A model generated the notes under the pieces. It had not been told where the DNA came from and made no database searches. It worked only from the letters and a program-made list of their open reading frames with translations. A stretch of 64,000 nucleotides of DNA from DATBLE01 sp963791425 (GTDB lineage Bacteria; Actinomycetota; Thermoleophilia; Gaiellales; Gaiellaceae): assembly GCA_963791425.1 (NCBI GenBank), contig CAWBSE010000003.1:1-64000 (forward strand). Direction: 5' to 3'. How positions within the stretch are numbered: position 1 is the first letter of the stretch; every line of letters starts with the position of its first letter. Below are positions 52,315-62,722 of this stretch, in pieces. Position numbers and translations under genes: made by a program.

Positions 52315-53015
52315 GAGACCTCCGCCCCACCGTCGCCGTCGTCGTCTTTCCCGGGTCGAACGACGACCACGACGCGGCGTGGGCGCTGGGCGCGCTCGGC
52401 GCCGACCCCGTGCTCGTCTGGCACGGCGAGGAGCGGCTGCCCTCCGACACCGGTGCGGTCATCCTCCCCGGCGGGTTCTCGTACGGCGACTATCTGCGCT
52501 GCGGCGCAATCGCCCGGTTCTCGCCGGTGATGCCCGCGGTCTCGGCGTTCGCGCTCGAGGGCGGCCCCGTGCTCGGCATCTGCAACGGCTTCCAGATCCT
52601 CTGCGAGGCCGGGCTGCTGCCGGGCGTGCTCCGCCCGAACGAGTCGCTGTCGTTCGTGTGCCGCGACGTCGCCGTCCGCGTGGAGCAGACGGACACGCCG
52701 TTCACCTCGCGGTGCGAGCCCGACCAGCGCCTCGTCATCCCGGTCAAGCACGGCGAGGGCTGCTGGTACGCCCCGCCCGAGCTGGTCGACGAGCTCACGC
52801 AGGCCGGCCGGATCGTGCTCCGCTACGACGCGGGCGAGAACCCGAACGGCGCGACCGCCGATGTCGCCGGCGTGCTCGGCGAGCACGGCAACATCATGGG
52901 CCTGATGCCGCACCCGGAGCACGCGGTCGACCCGTTGCTCGGCTCGGGTGACGGCGCGCTGATCCTCGCGTCGCTGGTCGACGCCGCGCGCGAACGCCTG
53001 CTCGCCGCCGCCTAG
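52311..53015 (+). CDS. purQ: FGAM synthase glutaminase subunit PurQ
   Basis: 234 residues: VAVVVFPGSNDDHDAAWALGALGADPVLVWHGEERLP, ILPGGFSYGDYLRCGAIARFSPVM, GGPVLGICNGFQILCEAGLLPG (nucleophile Cys in GICNGFQ), then GLMPHPEHAVDP (His and Glu of the class I amidotransferase triad). Supplies ammonia from glutamine to PurL. Last gene of the purD-to-purQ run. Confidence 0.96.
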   Translation: MRDLRPTVAVVVFPGSNDDHDAAWALGALGADPVLVWHGEERLPSDTGAVILPGGFSYGDYLRCGAIARFSPVMPAVSAFALEGGPVLGICNGFQILCEAGLLPGVLRPNESLSFVCRDVAVRVEQTDTPFTSRCEPDQRLVIPVKHGEGCWYAPPELVDELTQAGRIVLRYDAGENPNGATADVAGVLGEHGNIMGLMPHPEHAVDPLLGSGDGALILASLVDAARERLLAAA

Positions 53016-53029
53016 GTTGTAAGCGTCGC

Positions 53030-53288
53030 CTAGAGCATCAGCGCCTCCCGGATCTCGGGGTGCTTGGCCAGCTCGGTGCGCAACCGCTCGAGATCCCGGG
53101 CCCGGAGCGTCACGGGACCCCGGCGGGAGACGCCGGAGGTGGTGTACGAGAAGCGCACGAACCGCTCCCCGCCCGACTCGAGGAGCTGGACGACCGACGC
53201 GAATCGCTTGTCCCCCGCACGCTGCTGGACGCTGAGCTCGTCGACGACGGTGGCCGCTCCCCACGGTGTGGTGCTCGTCTTTGCCATG
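53030..53288 (-). CDS. Small conserved hypothetical protein (85 aa)
   Basis: AKTSTTPWGAATVVDELSVQQRAGDKRFASVVQLLESGGERFVRFSYTTSGVSRRGPVTLRARDLERLRTELAKHPEIREAL. The sequence suggests a short beta-sheet followed by a C-terminal helix, with SRRGPVTLRARDLERLR as the most patterned stretch. ATG 53288 is 7 bases after a reverse-strand TACGTT (53296-53301), fitting a leaderless start. No function assigned. Confidence 0.6.
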
Positions 53289-53363
53289 GGAGGCAACGTA
53301 GCGAGGAAATCGTGACGCGTCTGTAACGCGAAAGAAACAAGGCTTGCCGCCGATAAGAGAAGG

Positions 53364-53620
53364 GTGATCGAGCCGGCGGCCAGCTCGAGACGCTGAAGGA
53401 GCAGGTCAAGGCGAGCCGGGAAGAGGCGAGCCGCGCGCTCGCCACCGCGCGCACCGTGAAGTCGCCGAAGAAGCGCGGCCCGAACCTGGGGGTCTGCCTC
53501 TACAAGGTGCAGCGCGAGATCGACGACCTCCAGGCCTACCTCGTGTACCACACGACCCCCGTCAGCAAGCGCCTCACGGGCGCGTGCCTGCGGCTGCTCG
53601 TCCCCCGCTTCGCCGGCTGA
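53364..53620 (+). CDS. Small basic hypothetical protein, 5' end uncertain
   Basis: From about 53375 the frame reads LETLKEQVKASREEASRALATARTVKSPKKRGPNLGVCLYKVQREIDDLQAYLVYHTTPVSKRLTGACLRLLVPRFAG, clearly protein-like: a helical charged start, a Lys/Arg-rich hinge and a second helical part. An AGAAGG motif and GTG at 53364 lie upstream, but one frame over, so a one-base error is likely near 53385; in-frame initiation at CTG 53393 is the alternative. About 80 residues. No family recognised. Confidence 0.45.
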
Positions 53621-53636
53621 CCTACGCTTCAGGGCC

Positions 53637-54644
53637 GTGTCGGAGACGGTCCTCCCCTGGGTCGAGCCCGCCTTCCTCGCCGCGGCCGGCGACTGGATCG
53701 ACACCCGCCTGGACGAGCGCGGGCTCGAGCGAACCGGCGAGATCGAGCAGCCGCACGTCCGCTGGTGGTCGACCGTCATGCGCGTCCCCACCGCCGAGGG
53801 CGACCTCTGGTTCAAGGCGAACGCGCCGCCGCACGCGTTCGAGGCCGGGTTGCTCGCGATCCTGGAGCGCGTCCGGCCCGGCCGCGTTCCCACCCTCGTC
53901 GCGCTCGACGCCGGCCGGGGCTGGCTACTGATGCGCGACGGCGGCGAGCGCCTGCGCGAGCTCGTCCACTCCGCCGCCGACCTCGACCGCTGGGAGCAAC
54001 TGCTCCCGGAGTACGCCGAGCTGCAGCTCGCGCTCGCACCGCGCGTCGACGAGCTGCTCGCCGCGAACGTTCCGGACGAGCGCCTGGCCGTGCTCCCCGA
54101 TCACATCGAGCGTCTCCTCGACGACCGCGACGCGTGCATGGTCGGCCGGGAAGACGGGCTGACGGAGGACGAGTACGCCCGCCTCCGCGCGCTGACTCCC
54201 GACTTCGCCGACCGCTGCCGCCGCCTCGCCGCGTACGGGATCCCGGAGACGATCCAGCACGACGACCTCCACGACGGGAACGTCTTCGTCCAGGACGGCC
54301 GGTACCTGATCTTCGACTGGGGCGACAGCTGTGTCTCGCACCCGTTCCACTCGCTCGTCGTGACGATGCGCGGCCTGGTGTACCGCCTCGAGCTCGTACC
54401 GGGCGGCCCCGACGTGCTCCGACTCCGCGACGCGTACCTCGAGCCGTTCTCGTCCTACGGTTCGCACGATCAGCTCGTCGAGGCCGCGGACCTCGCCCAC
54501 TACACGGGCACCGCCTCCCGGTCGCTCAACTGGAACCGGTTCATCCGCGTGCGCGAGCCGGAGTTCCGGTTCGACGACGAGGACGCGGTGCCCTACGGGC
54601 TGAAGCGGCTGCTCGACCTCGGGCCGCTCGGCAGCTGGAGCTAG
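53637..54644 (+). CDS. Aminoglycoside-phosphotransferase (APH) fold kinase
   Basis: 335 residues. N-lobe with DLWFKANAPPHAFEAGLLAILERVRPGRVP (the Lys of FKAN) and WLLMRDGGERLREL. C-lobe with the catalytic loop IQHDDLHDGNVFV (D and N) and the metal Asp in LIFDWGDSC. Such enzymes phosphorylate aminoglycosides, choline, homoserine, sugars and other small molecules; the substrate is not evident. GTG 53637 follows TACGCT at 8 bases. A cupin gene follows. Confidence 0.8.
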   Translation: MSETVLPWVEPAFLAAAGDWIDTRLDERGLERTGEIEQPHVRWWSTVMRVPTAEGDLWFKANAPPHAFEAGLLAILERVRPGRVPTLVALDAGRGWLLMRDGGERLRELVHSAADLDRWEQLLPEYAELQLALAPRVDELLAANVPDERLAVLPDHIERLLDDRDACMVGREDGLTEDEYARLRALTPDFADRCRRLAAYGIPETIQHDDLHDGNVFVQDGRYLIFDWGDSCVSHPFHSLVVTMRGLVYRLELVPGGPDVLRLRDAYLEPFSSYGSHDQLVEAADLAHYTGTASRSLNWNRFIRVREPEFRFDDEDAVPYGLKRLLDLGPLGSWS

Positions 54645-54653
54645 CATCCGGCC

Positions 54654-55220
54654 ATGGTTCCGGAGGCGAAGCTCGAGCAGACCGAAGCGGGCCTCGTTCC
54701 TGCGAGCAGCGGTTGGTTCGTCATGAATGCGTGGGACGCGCGCTGGTTCCACCGGGCCGGACGCGACAGCCTGCCGCTGACGGGGTGCGACGAATTCGAG
54801 GCCGAAACGTACTTCCCGATGCTCGGGATGTCGATTCAGGTCCTCCAGCCCGGCGAACCGAACTCGATCTACCACTGGGAGACCGAGCAGGAGGGCTTCC
54901 TCGTGCTCTCGGGCGAGGCGCTGCTGATCGTCGAGGGTGAAGAGCGTGCGCTCAGGCAGTGGGATTTCGTGCACTGCCCGCCGGAGACACGCCACGTCTT
55001 CGTCGGCGCCGGCGACGGGCCGTGCGTCATCCTCGCGGCCTCGTCACGGCAGTTCCAGAAGGACGGGCCGTGGGGCTACTACACCGTCGACGAGACCGCG
55101 CGCCGTCACAACGCCTGCCCCGACGTGGAGACACAGGACAACGACGTTGCGTACGCGAACGTCCCGCCGTCGCAGACGACGCGCTACCGCCACGGCGTAC
55201 TGCCGGGCGAGAGCTCCTAG
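54654..55220 (+). CDS. Cupin-domain protein (188 aa)
   Basis: EAKLEQTEAGLVPASSGWFVMNAWDARWFHRAG, then MLGMSIQVLQPGEPNSIYHWETEQEGFLVLSGEALLIVEGEERALRQWDFVHCPPETRHVFVGAGDGPCVILAAS and a C-terminal YYTVDETARRHNACP. This is the core-genome relative of the accessory cupins at 13140 and 15917 and shows the full length those lack or diverge from. ATG 54654 lies 6 bases after TAGCAT (54642-54647), a leaderless arrangement. Function unknown. Confidence 0.75.
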   Translation: MVPEAKLEQTEAGLVPASSGWFVMNAWDARWFHRAGRDSLPLTGCDEFEAETYFPMLGMSIQVLQPGEPNSIYHWETEQEGFLVLSGEALLIVEGEERALRQWDFVHCPPETRHVFVGAGDGPCVILAASSRQFQKDGPWGYYTVDETARRHNACPDVETQDNDVAYANVPPSQTTRYRHGVLPGESS

Positions 55221-55603
55221 CGCTTCTCGATGATCTCGACGCGGTAGTCGTCCGGATCGCGGACGAAGCACAGCCGGTTGCCGCCGTCACGCACCGTGTA
55301 CGGCGGGCGCTCTGGCTCGATGCCCTGTGCGGCCAGCGCCGCGAGTGTCGCGTCGAGATCGTCGACGCCGATCGCAATGTGGCCGTAACCCGTGCCCACG
55401 TCGTACGTGCGGCCGTCGTGGTTGAAGGTCAGCTCGAGCTCGGCGTCGTCGCCGGGAAACGCGAAGAAGTAGTTGGTCGCCTCGAGCACGCCCTCGCGGA
55501 CGATGTCGAGGTCACGCGTGAACGCCATGCCGAGCGCCTCGTAGAACGCGCGGCTGCGCTCGGGGTCGGTGATGCGCACCATCGTGTGGAGGTATCTCGC
55601 CAT
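55217..55603 (-). CDS. gloA: Glyoxalase I (lactoylglutathione lyase) family
   Basis: 128 residues: ARYLHTMVRITDPERSRAFYEALGMAFTRDLDI (metal His in LHTM), DAELELTFNHDGRTYDVGTGYGHIAIGVDDLDATLAALAAQG (Glu in ELELT, His in GYGHIA) and VRDPDDYRVEIIEKR (last Glu). All four metal-ligand positions of E. coli-type GloA are present. It converts the hemithioacetal of methylglyoxal and a thiol to a lactoyl thioester. In actinomycetes the thiol may be mycothiol rather than glutathione (inference). Confidence 0.82.
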   Translation of the reverse strand: MARYLHTMVRITDPERSRAFYEALGMAFTRDLDIVREGVLEATNYFFAFPGDDAELELTFNHDGRTYDVGTGYGHIAIGVDDLDATLAALAAQGIEPERPPYTVRDGGNRLCFVRDPDDYRVEIIEKR

Positions 55604-55609
55604 GCAGGC

Positions 55610-55615
55610 ATCCTA
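55610..55615 (-). promoter_or_regulatory. -10 box TAGGAT of gloA
   Basis: Reverse-strand TAGGAT ends 6 bases before ATG 55603. The divergent membrane gene starts at 55625, so both promoters share about 20 bp. Confidence 0.5.
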
Positions 55616-55624
55616 GACCCTGAC

Positions 55625-56380
55625 GTGAGCGCAGTCTTCCTCGTTCTCTCGGCCTTCCTCGCGAGCGCGGTCGAGATGGTCGAGGCACTGACCATTGTCC
55701 TGGCTGCGGGTATCGCGCGCGGTTGGCGCTCCTCACTCGCGGGTGTCGCGGCCGCGACCGTCGCGCTGGCAGCCGTCGTCGCCGCGCTCGGCCCGGCGCT
55801 GACGGTCGTGCCGCTGAACGTGCTCCGGCTGGTCGTCGGTGCGCTGCTGCTCGTGTTCGGGCTCCAGTGGCTGCGCAAGGCGATCCTGCGGGCGAGCGGC
55901 TTCAAGGCGCTGCACGACGAGGACGCGATCTTCGCGCAGGAACTCGAGGAGGCCCGCCGCGCCGGGCGCGACGAGCTCGGCGGCATCGACTGGTACGGCT
56001 TCACGCTCTCCTTCAAGGGCGTGCTGCTCGAGGGACTCGAGGTCGCGTTCATCGTCCTCACGTTCGGAAGCACCCAGGGCAGCATCCCGCTCGCCGCGCT
56101 CGGGGCCGCCGCCGCGATCGTCCTGGTCGCCGCCGTCGGCCTGGCCGTCCGGGCGCCGCTCGCACGTGTCCCCGAGAACGCGATGAAGTTCGCCGTCGGG
56201 ATCATGCTCACGACGTTCGGCATCTTCTGGGCCGCGGAGGGAGCCGGGGCGGACTGGCCCGGGTCAGACGCCGCACTGCTCGCGGTCCTCGCGTTCGTGA
56301 TCGCGTCCTCGGCGCTGCTCGTCGGCCTCCTTCGCCGGCTCGGACGCACCCGGACGACCGTGGCAGGGGCCGCGGCATGA
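55625..56380 (+). CDS. COG4280-like multi-TM membrane protein
   Basis: 251 residues, about seven helices. It begins AVFLVLSAFLASAVEMVEALTIVLAAGIARGWRSSLAG and has FTLSFKGVLLEGLEVAFIVLTFGSTQGSIPLAALGAAAA. The two E-containing motifs (EMVEALTIVL and LLEGLEVAFIVL) at equivalent places in two halves recall the REGLE motifs of FTR1 iron permeases and related transporters. The substrate is not established. GTG 55625. The next small gene overlaps by ATGA. Confidence 0.65.
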   Translation: MSAVFLVLSAFLASAVEMVEALTIVLAAGIARGWRSSLAGVAAATVALAAVVAALGPALTVVPLNVLRLVVGALLLVFGLQWLRKAILRASGFKALHDEDAIFAQELEEARRAGRDELGGIDWYGFTLSFKGVLLEGLEVAFIVLTFGSTQGSIPLAALGAAAAIVLVAAVGLAVRAPLARVPENAMKFAVGIMLTTFGIFWAAEGAGADWPGSDAALLAVLAFVIASSALLVGLLRRLGRTRTTVAGAAA

Positions 56381-56586
56381 AACCGCTCGCGGCGTTCGGC
56401 CGCTTCTGGTGGAACTTCATCGTCGGCGACGACTGGCTCACCGCGGCGGGTGTCGGCCTCGCGATCGGCGCCACCGCCGTTCTCGTCGCCGTCGGCGTCA
56501 ACGCGTGGTGGCTCCTCCCGTCCGCGACCGTGCTCGTGCTCTATCTCTCGCTACGACGGGCGATCAGCCCGCGACCATCACGGTGA
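56377..56586 (+). CDS. Small two-TM membrane protein
   Basis: 69 residues: PLAAFGRFWWNFIVGDDWLTAAGVGLAIGATAVLVAVGVNAWWLLPSATVLVLYLSLRRAI. The FWWNFIVGDDW segment precedes two hydrophobic helices, the order common in small actinobacterial accessory membrane proteins that follow a transporter gene. It overlaps the upstream gene by 4 bases (ATGA), so it is translationally coupled and may be a partner subunit. Function unknown. Confidence 0.65.
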   Translation: MKPLAAFGRFWWNFIVGDDWLTAAGVGLAIGATAVLVAVGVNAWWLLPSATVLVLYLSLRRAISPRPSR

Positions 56587-57400
56587 GTGCGGCGACCAGG
56601 CCGTCGGCGCGCGTCAGCCCAATCGTCCCGCCCGGGTCGTCCGGCGTCCGCGCCCACGCGTAGGTCGCAGCCGCGCCGGCGTCGGTCTCCTGCGCCTCGA
56701 CCAGCCGTACCTCGTCGTCGGGCGGCCGGTCGCGGTACGCCGCGACGATCGCGTCGCGTCCCACGAACGGCCCCACCGCCGCCCCCTCGAACTCGAGCGC
56801 AGCGTCGTCGGCGAGACACTCGCCGAGCGCCTCCCAGTCGCCGGTGCGCACGCCCTGGTTGTGCCGCGCGACGTACTCGTAGAGAAGGTCGACTCCGGCC
56901 GGTAGGCCGAGATCCTCGCGGACGAGCCCGAACATGACGCCGTCCTGCCAGCCGCCGTGGCGACGGTACGCCTTCCGCTTCGTTCCCTCGTGGACGAACC
57001 CGACGCGCTCCGCGTGCTGGACGGCGCGCTCGTTGAAGCCGTAGATCTCGAGCTGCAGCCGGTGGAAGCCGAGGTCGAGCAGAAGGTGCCGCTGGAACTC
57101 GCGCGCCGCCTCGTCGGCGAGCCGGCGGCCGCGGAAGTCGGGGTGCACCGCGAGCCCACCGAGGTACGCGATGCGGCTGCGCTCGTTGTTGGTCTCGAAC
57201 TCCATCAGCCCGGCACGCTCGCCGTCGTCCTCGATCACGAAGACGCCGAACGCGTGGGGCTCCCGCTGCGAGCGCTCGATCTGGGCGACGACGTCGGCCC
57301 CCTCCCGCGCGCGGCGCGCGGAGAGGAACGGCTCGATCTCGCCGTGCCCGAGAAGCTCGACGATGAAGTCGGCGTCGGCCGCTTCGGCCCGGCGTATCAC
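56564..57400 (-). CDS. GNAT acetyltransferase fused to SnoaL-like domain
   Basis: 278 residues. Residues 1-175: IRRAEAADADFIVELLGHGEIEPFL, RSRIAYLGGLAVHPDFRGRRLADEAAREFQRHLLLDLGFHRLQLEIYGFNERAVQHAERVGFVHEGTKRKAYRRHGGWQDGVMFGLVRED. This is the GNAT fold with the acetyl-CoA loop (DFRGRRLA). Residues 185-278: VARHNQGVRTGDWEALGECLADDAALEFEGAAVGPFVGRDAIVAAYRDRP, an NTF2/SnoaL-like domain. GTG 57400 overlaps the EamA stop (GTGA). Substrate unknown; the fusion is uncommon. Confidence 0.78.
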   Translation of the reverse strand: MIRRAEAADADFIVELLGHGEIEPFLSARRAREGADVVAQIERSQREPHAFGVFVIEDDGERAGLMEFETNNERSRIAYLGGLAVHPDFRGRRLADEAAREFQRHLLLDLGFHRLQLEIYGFNERAVQHAERVGFVHEGTKRKAYRRHGGWQDGVMFGLVREDLGLPAGVDLLYEYVARHNQGVRTGDWEALGECLADDAALEFEGAAVGPFVGRDAIVAAYRDRPPDDEVRLVEAQETDAGAAATYAWARTPDDPGGTIGLTRADGLVAALTVMVAG

Positions 57401-58305
57401 GCCGCGGAATCGGCGAGCGGACGGCGGAGCGGACGCCACATTCCCGACCCGAGCGCCACCCCGCCGAGGATCAGGCCGAGGCCGCCGAGCATCGATGGAC
57501 GCAGCGGCTCGTCCAGGAGCACCGCCCCGTAGATCAGCGCCGTGACCGGCAGGAGGTACGTGACGAGCGAGAGCCGTGCGGCGCCGAACAGCCTCAGCAC
57601 GCGGAAGAGGATGAGCTGTGCGACGGCGGTCCCGACGATCGCGAGCGCGAGCAGCGAGCCGATCGGCTTCCAGCCGGGCATGTGGCCGGGCAACTGGAAG
57701 AGCGCGAACGGAAGCAGCACCAGGCCGCCGAAGAGCATCGACGCCGTGGCGAGAACCGGGCCGGAGGCGCGGCCGACGGCGCGCTGGCCGTAGAGCCCGC
57801 CGGCGGCGTACGACATCGACGCGAGGATGACCGCGAGAACGCCGAGCACGAACCAGGTGCTCCGGCTGTGCGGATCGGCCCCGACGAGGACGACGACGCC
57901 GATCAGACCGACGAAGATGCCGACGAGCTTCAGCCCGCTCGAGCGCTCGCCGGGGTTGAACTTGATCGCGAGGATCGCCACCCAGATCGGCACGGCGGCG
58001 TTCGCGATCGCGGCGACACCGGAGTCGATGTGCTTCTCGCCCCAGGTGATCAGCATGAACGGGATCACCCCGTTGATCAGCCCGAAGATCAGCCCCTCGC
58101 GCCAGGCGGCGCCGACCGACCGGAGCGCCGCACCTCCGCCCTCGCGGGCCGCGAGGAAGGCGAAAAGCAGGATCCCGGCGAGCAGCAGCCGGAGCGTGAC
58201 GAGCACGGTCGGCTCGAAGTCCCGCACGCCGACCTTGATGAAGAGGTACGACGCGCCCCACACCGCGGCGAGCACACCGATCAGGACTCCGTAGGAACGC
58301 GTCAT
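57397..58305 (-). CDS. EamA/DMT-family transporter
   Basis: 302 residues, ten helices in two EamA repeats: LIGVLAAVWGASYLFIKVGVRDFEPTVLVTLRLLLAGILLF (repeat 1 start) and VLGVLAVILASMSYAAGGLYGQRAVG (repeat 2 start), with GLINGVIPFMLITWGEKHIDSGVAAIANAAVPIWVAILA. Drug/metabolite exporters of this type move amino acids, nucleosides or drugs outward. A GGGGGAG ribosome site precedes ATG 58305. It is coupled to the GNAT-SnoaL gene and divergent from purL. Confidence 0.85.
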   Translation of the reverse strand: MTRSYGVLIGVLAAVWGASYLFIKVGVRDFEPTVLVTLRLLLAGILLFAFLAAREGGGAALRSVGAAWREGLIFGLINGVIPFMLITWGEKHIDSGVAAIANAAVPIWVAILAIKFNPGERSSGLKLVGIFVGLIGVVVLVGADPHSRSTWFVLGVLAVILASMSYAAGGLYGQRAVGRASGPVLATASMLFGGLVLLPFALFQLPGHMPGWKPIGSLLALAIVGTAVAQLILFRVLRLFGAARLSLVTYLLPVTALIYGAVLLDEPLRPSMLGGLGLILGGVALGSGMWRPLRRPLADSAA

Positions 58306-58348
58306 CTCCCCCTACGTTAACGCCGGTCGAGACGTCCCCCTTCCCGGC

Positions 58349-58354
58349 TACGAT
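58349..58354 (+). promoter_or_regulatory. -10 box TACGAT of purL
   Basis: TACGAT ends 6 bases before CTG 58361, supporting a leaderless start at that unusual codon. Confidence 0.45.
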
Positions 58355-58360
58355 GGTCGC

Positions 58361-60441
<2,081 letters not shown>

Positions 60442-60442
<1 letters not shown>

Positions 60443-61824
60443 TGTGCGGCGTCCTCGGCATCTCGGCACCCGACCGCGACGTCGCGCGCGTCGCGCACTT
60501 CGGGCTGCACGCCCTCCAGCACCGCGGCCAGGAGTCGGCCGGGATCGCCGTCTCCGACCGCGGCCACCTGACGGTGCTGCGCGAGATGGGTCTCGTCGCG
60601 CAGGTCTTCACCGAGCAGAAGCTCAGCGGCCTGCACGGCCAGCTGGCGATCGGGCACACCCGCTACTCGACGACCGGCTCAGCCCAGTGGTCGAACGCGC
60701 AGCCGATCGTCCAGCACGGCCGCGCGCGCACCGTGGCGCTCGGCCACAACGGCAACCTCGTCAACGCGACCGAGCTGCGGGCCGAGCTGTCCGCTGCCGG
60801 GGTGAAGCTTGGCTCCAGCTCCGACACCGAGCTGATCGCGGCGCTGATCGCGAACGACCCGGCGCCGCTGGCCGACGCGGTCGCCGGCGCGATGGCCCGG
60901 CTCGAGGGAGCGTTCTCGGTGACCGCCCTCGCCGACGGGAAGCTGATCGCCTTCCGCGACCCGCACGCCTTCCGGCCGCTCGTGCTGGGCAAGCTCCACG
61001 ACGGCTGGGTCGTCGCGTCGGAGACGTGCGCACTCGACCTGGTCGGCGCCGAGACCGAGCGCGAGATCGCGCCCGGCGAGCTGGTGATCATCGACGACCA
61101 GAGCGTCGAGTCGCGGCAGGCCGTCCCCGCGGCAGCGGGCTCGCTCTGCATCTTCGAGTTCTTCTACCTCGCGCGGCCCGACACGCGGCTCGAAGGCGTC
61201 GAGGTGCACTCCGCTCGCGTCCGGATGGGCGAGCGGCTGGCCGAGGAGGCGCCCGTCGAGGCCGACCTCGTCCTCCCCATCCCCGACTCGGGGACGCCCG
61301 CGGCGATCGGCTTCTCGCGCGCGACCGGCATCCCGTTCAGCGAGGGGCTGATCAAGAACCGGTACATCGGGCGCACGTTCATCCAGCCCGATCAGGAGCT
61401 CCGTGAGCAGGGAATCCGCCTGAAGTTCAACCCGCTCGCGGAGGTCGCCGGCAAGCGCGTCGTGATCGTCGACGACTCGATCGTCCGCGGGAACACGACG
61501 CGGCAGATCGTCTCGATGCTGTTCGACGCGGGCGCGAGCGAGGTGCACGTCCGGATCTCGTCGCCGCCCGTGATCGGCCCGTGCTTCTACGGCATCGACC
61601 TCGCCGGCGAAGAGGAGCTGATCGCGTACTCGAAGTCGGTCGACGAGGTGCGCGACTCGATCGGCGCGACCTCGCTCGCCTACATCTCGCTCGACGGCCT
61701 GCAGTGGGCGACGAGCCGGCCGGAGTCGGCGCTGTGCCGCGCCTGCCTGACGGGGACGTACCCGACCCGGATCCCCGAGGACCGCAAGCTGGCGAAGCTG
61801 CGGTTCGAGCCGGCGCGGGCCTAG
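60442..61824 (+). CDS. purF: Amidophosphoribosyltransferase
   Basis: 460 residues. First step of purine synthesis: PRPP plus glutamine to phosphoribosylamine. MCGVLGISAPDRDVARVAHFGLHALQHRGQESAGIAV has the N-terminal nucleophile Cys2; HTRYSTTGSAQWSNAQPI and GHNGNLVNATELRAEL follow. The phosphoribosyltransferase half has the PRPP loop VVIVDDSIVRGNTTRQIV and PIPDSGTPAAIGFSRATGIPFSEGLIKNRYIGRTFIQP. No propeptide precedes Cys2. The C-terminus CRACLTGTYPTRI is normal. It overlaps purL by one base. Confidence 0.96.
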
Positions 61825-61827
61825 CGA

Positions 61828-62682
61828 CTACCTCGGGCCGGACACCTCCCGGCCGTAGCGCACCGCCCGCGTCGCCGCCCGGCGGTCGACGCCGCTGTCG
61901 ATCAGCTGCTGGCGCTCCTCGCTCTCGCGCGCCCAGCGCAGGAACAGCCACGCGAGCGCCGCCAGCGTGACGAGCGATCCCTCGAGCATCATCACCCCGC
62001 CCGCGATCCCCTGGTCGGCGTGCGGCGAGATCCCCCAGCGGTCGACCGGGTGCCGGTAGGCCGCGTAGAAGGCGCCGCCCGACCAGACGAAGATGTTGCC
62101 GAGCACGGTCTCGACCAGGCGGACGGCGACGATGTAGCCGAGCTTCATCCCGGTGCCGAACCACTCCGGCCCGGGGAGCACCTCGATCACGGGCGCCCAC
62201 ATCAGCGCGCCGCACGTGAAGAAGAGCAGGTGCTGGACGGCGTGCAGGGCCGAGTGGTGCAGCGCGCCCTGGTACGCGACCGGCAGGTGCCAGAGCAGCA
62301 GGTTCGCGGCCCAGATCGGGAACGCGACGAGCGGGTGCGTCAGGAAGCGGAGCCGCATCACCGCCGGCATCGCGAGCACCGGACGGAGCAGCGGGCCGGT
62401 CAGGCCGGCGACCATGCACAGCGGCGCGAGGTCGCCGAGCAGGATGTGCTGGATCATGTGCACGAAGAAGAACTGCTGCTCGCCGAGCTTGTGGATCGGC
62501 GAGGCGACGGCAAGGAACGCGAGGAACAGGCCGAGCCCGAAGACGAGTCGGCGCCAGAGCTCGACCGGCGTGCCCTTCGCCGCAAGCGTCGCTGCGCGCC
62601 GGTAGTACATGAAGCCGGACGCAACGATCAGCGTCAGCGCGGCCGGGTCGAAGCTCCAGCTCGTAAGGGGCGAAGGGCCCAT
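61828..62682 (-). CDS. ctaG: caa3-type cytochrome c oxidase assembly protein (CtaG)
   Basis: 284 residues, about seven helices: SFDPAALTLIVASGFMYYRRA, FGLGLFLAFLAVASPIHKLGEQQFFFVHMIQHILLGDLAPLCMVAGLTGPLLRP, HPLVAFPIWAANLLLWHLPVAYQGALHHSALHAVQHLLFFTCGALMWAPVIEVLPGP, and MLEGSLVTLAALAWLFLRWA. The HMIQHILL, WHLPxxY and HAVQHxxF histidines are hallmarks of the CtaG/YtkA-neighbour family implicated in copper insertion or caa3 assembly. It converges with purF (3 bp between stops). Confidence 0.88.
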   Translation of the reverse strand: MGPSPLTSWSFDPAALTLIVASGFMYYRRAATLAAKGTPVELWRRLVFGLGLFLAFLAVASPIHKLGEQQFFFVHMIQHILLGDLAPLCMVAGLTGPLLRPVLAMPAVMRLRFLTHPLVAFPIWAANLLLWHLPVAYQGALHHSALHAVQHLLFFTCGALMWAPVIEVLPGPEWFGTGMKLGYIVAVRLVETVLGNIFVWSGGAFYAAYRHPVDRWGISPHADQGIAGGVMMLEGSLVTLAALAWLFLRWARESEERQQLIDSGVDRRAATRAVRYGREVSGPR

Positions 62683-62688
62683 TGGCGG

Positions 62689-62694
62689 AGTGTA
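62689..62694 (-). promoter_or_regulatory. -10 box TACACT of ctaG
   Basis: Reverse-strand TACACT ends 6 bases before ATG 62682; divergent from the purM -10 box. Confidence 0.5.
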
Positions 62695-62710
62695 GGCCCG
62701 GCCCGCCGCT

Positions 62711-62716
62711 TAGACT
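62711..62716 (+). promoter_or_regulatory. -10 box TAGACT of purM
   Basis: TAGACT ends 6 bases before GTG 62723; the 15-mer to the start codon is almost the same as at purD. Confidence 0.6.
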
Positions 62717-62722
62717 CGCAGC

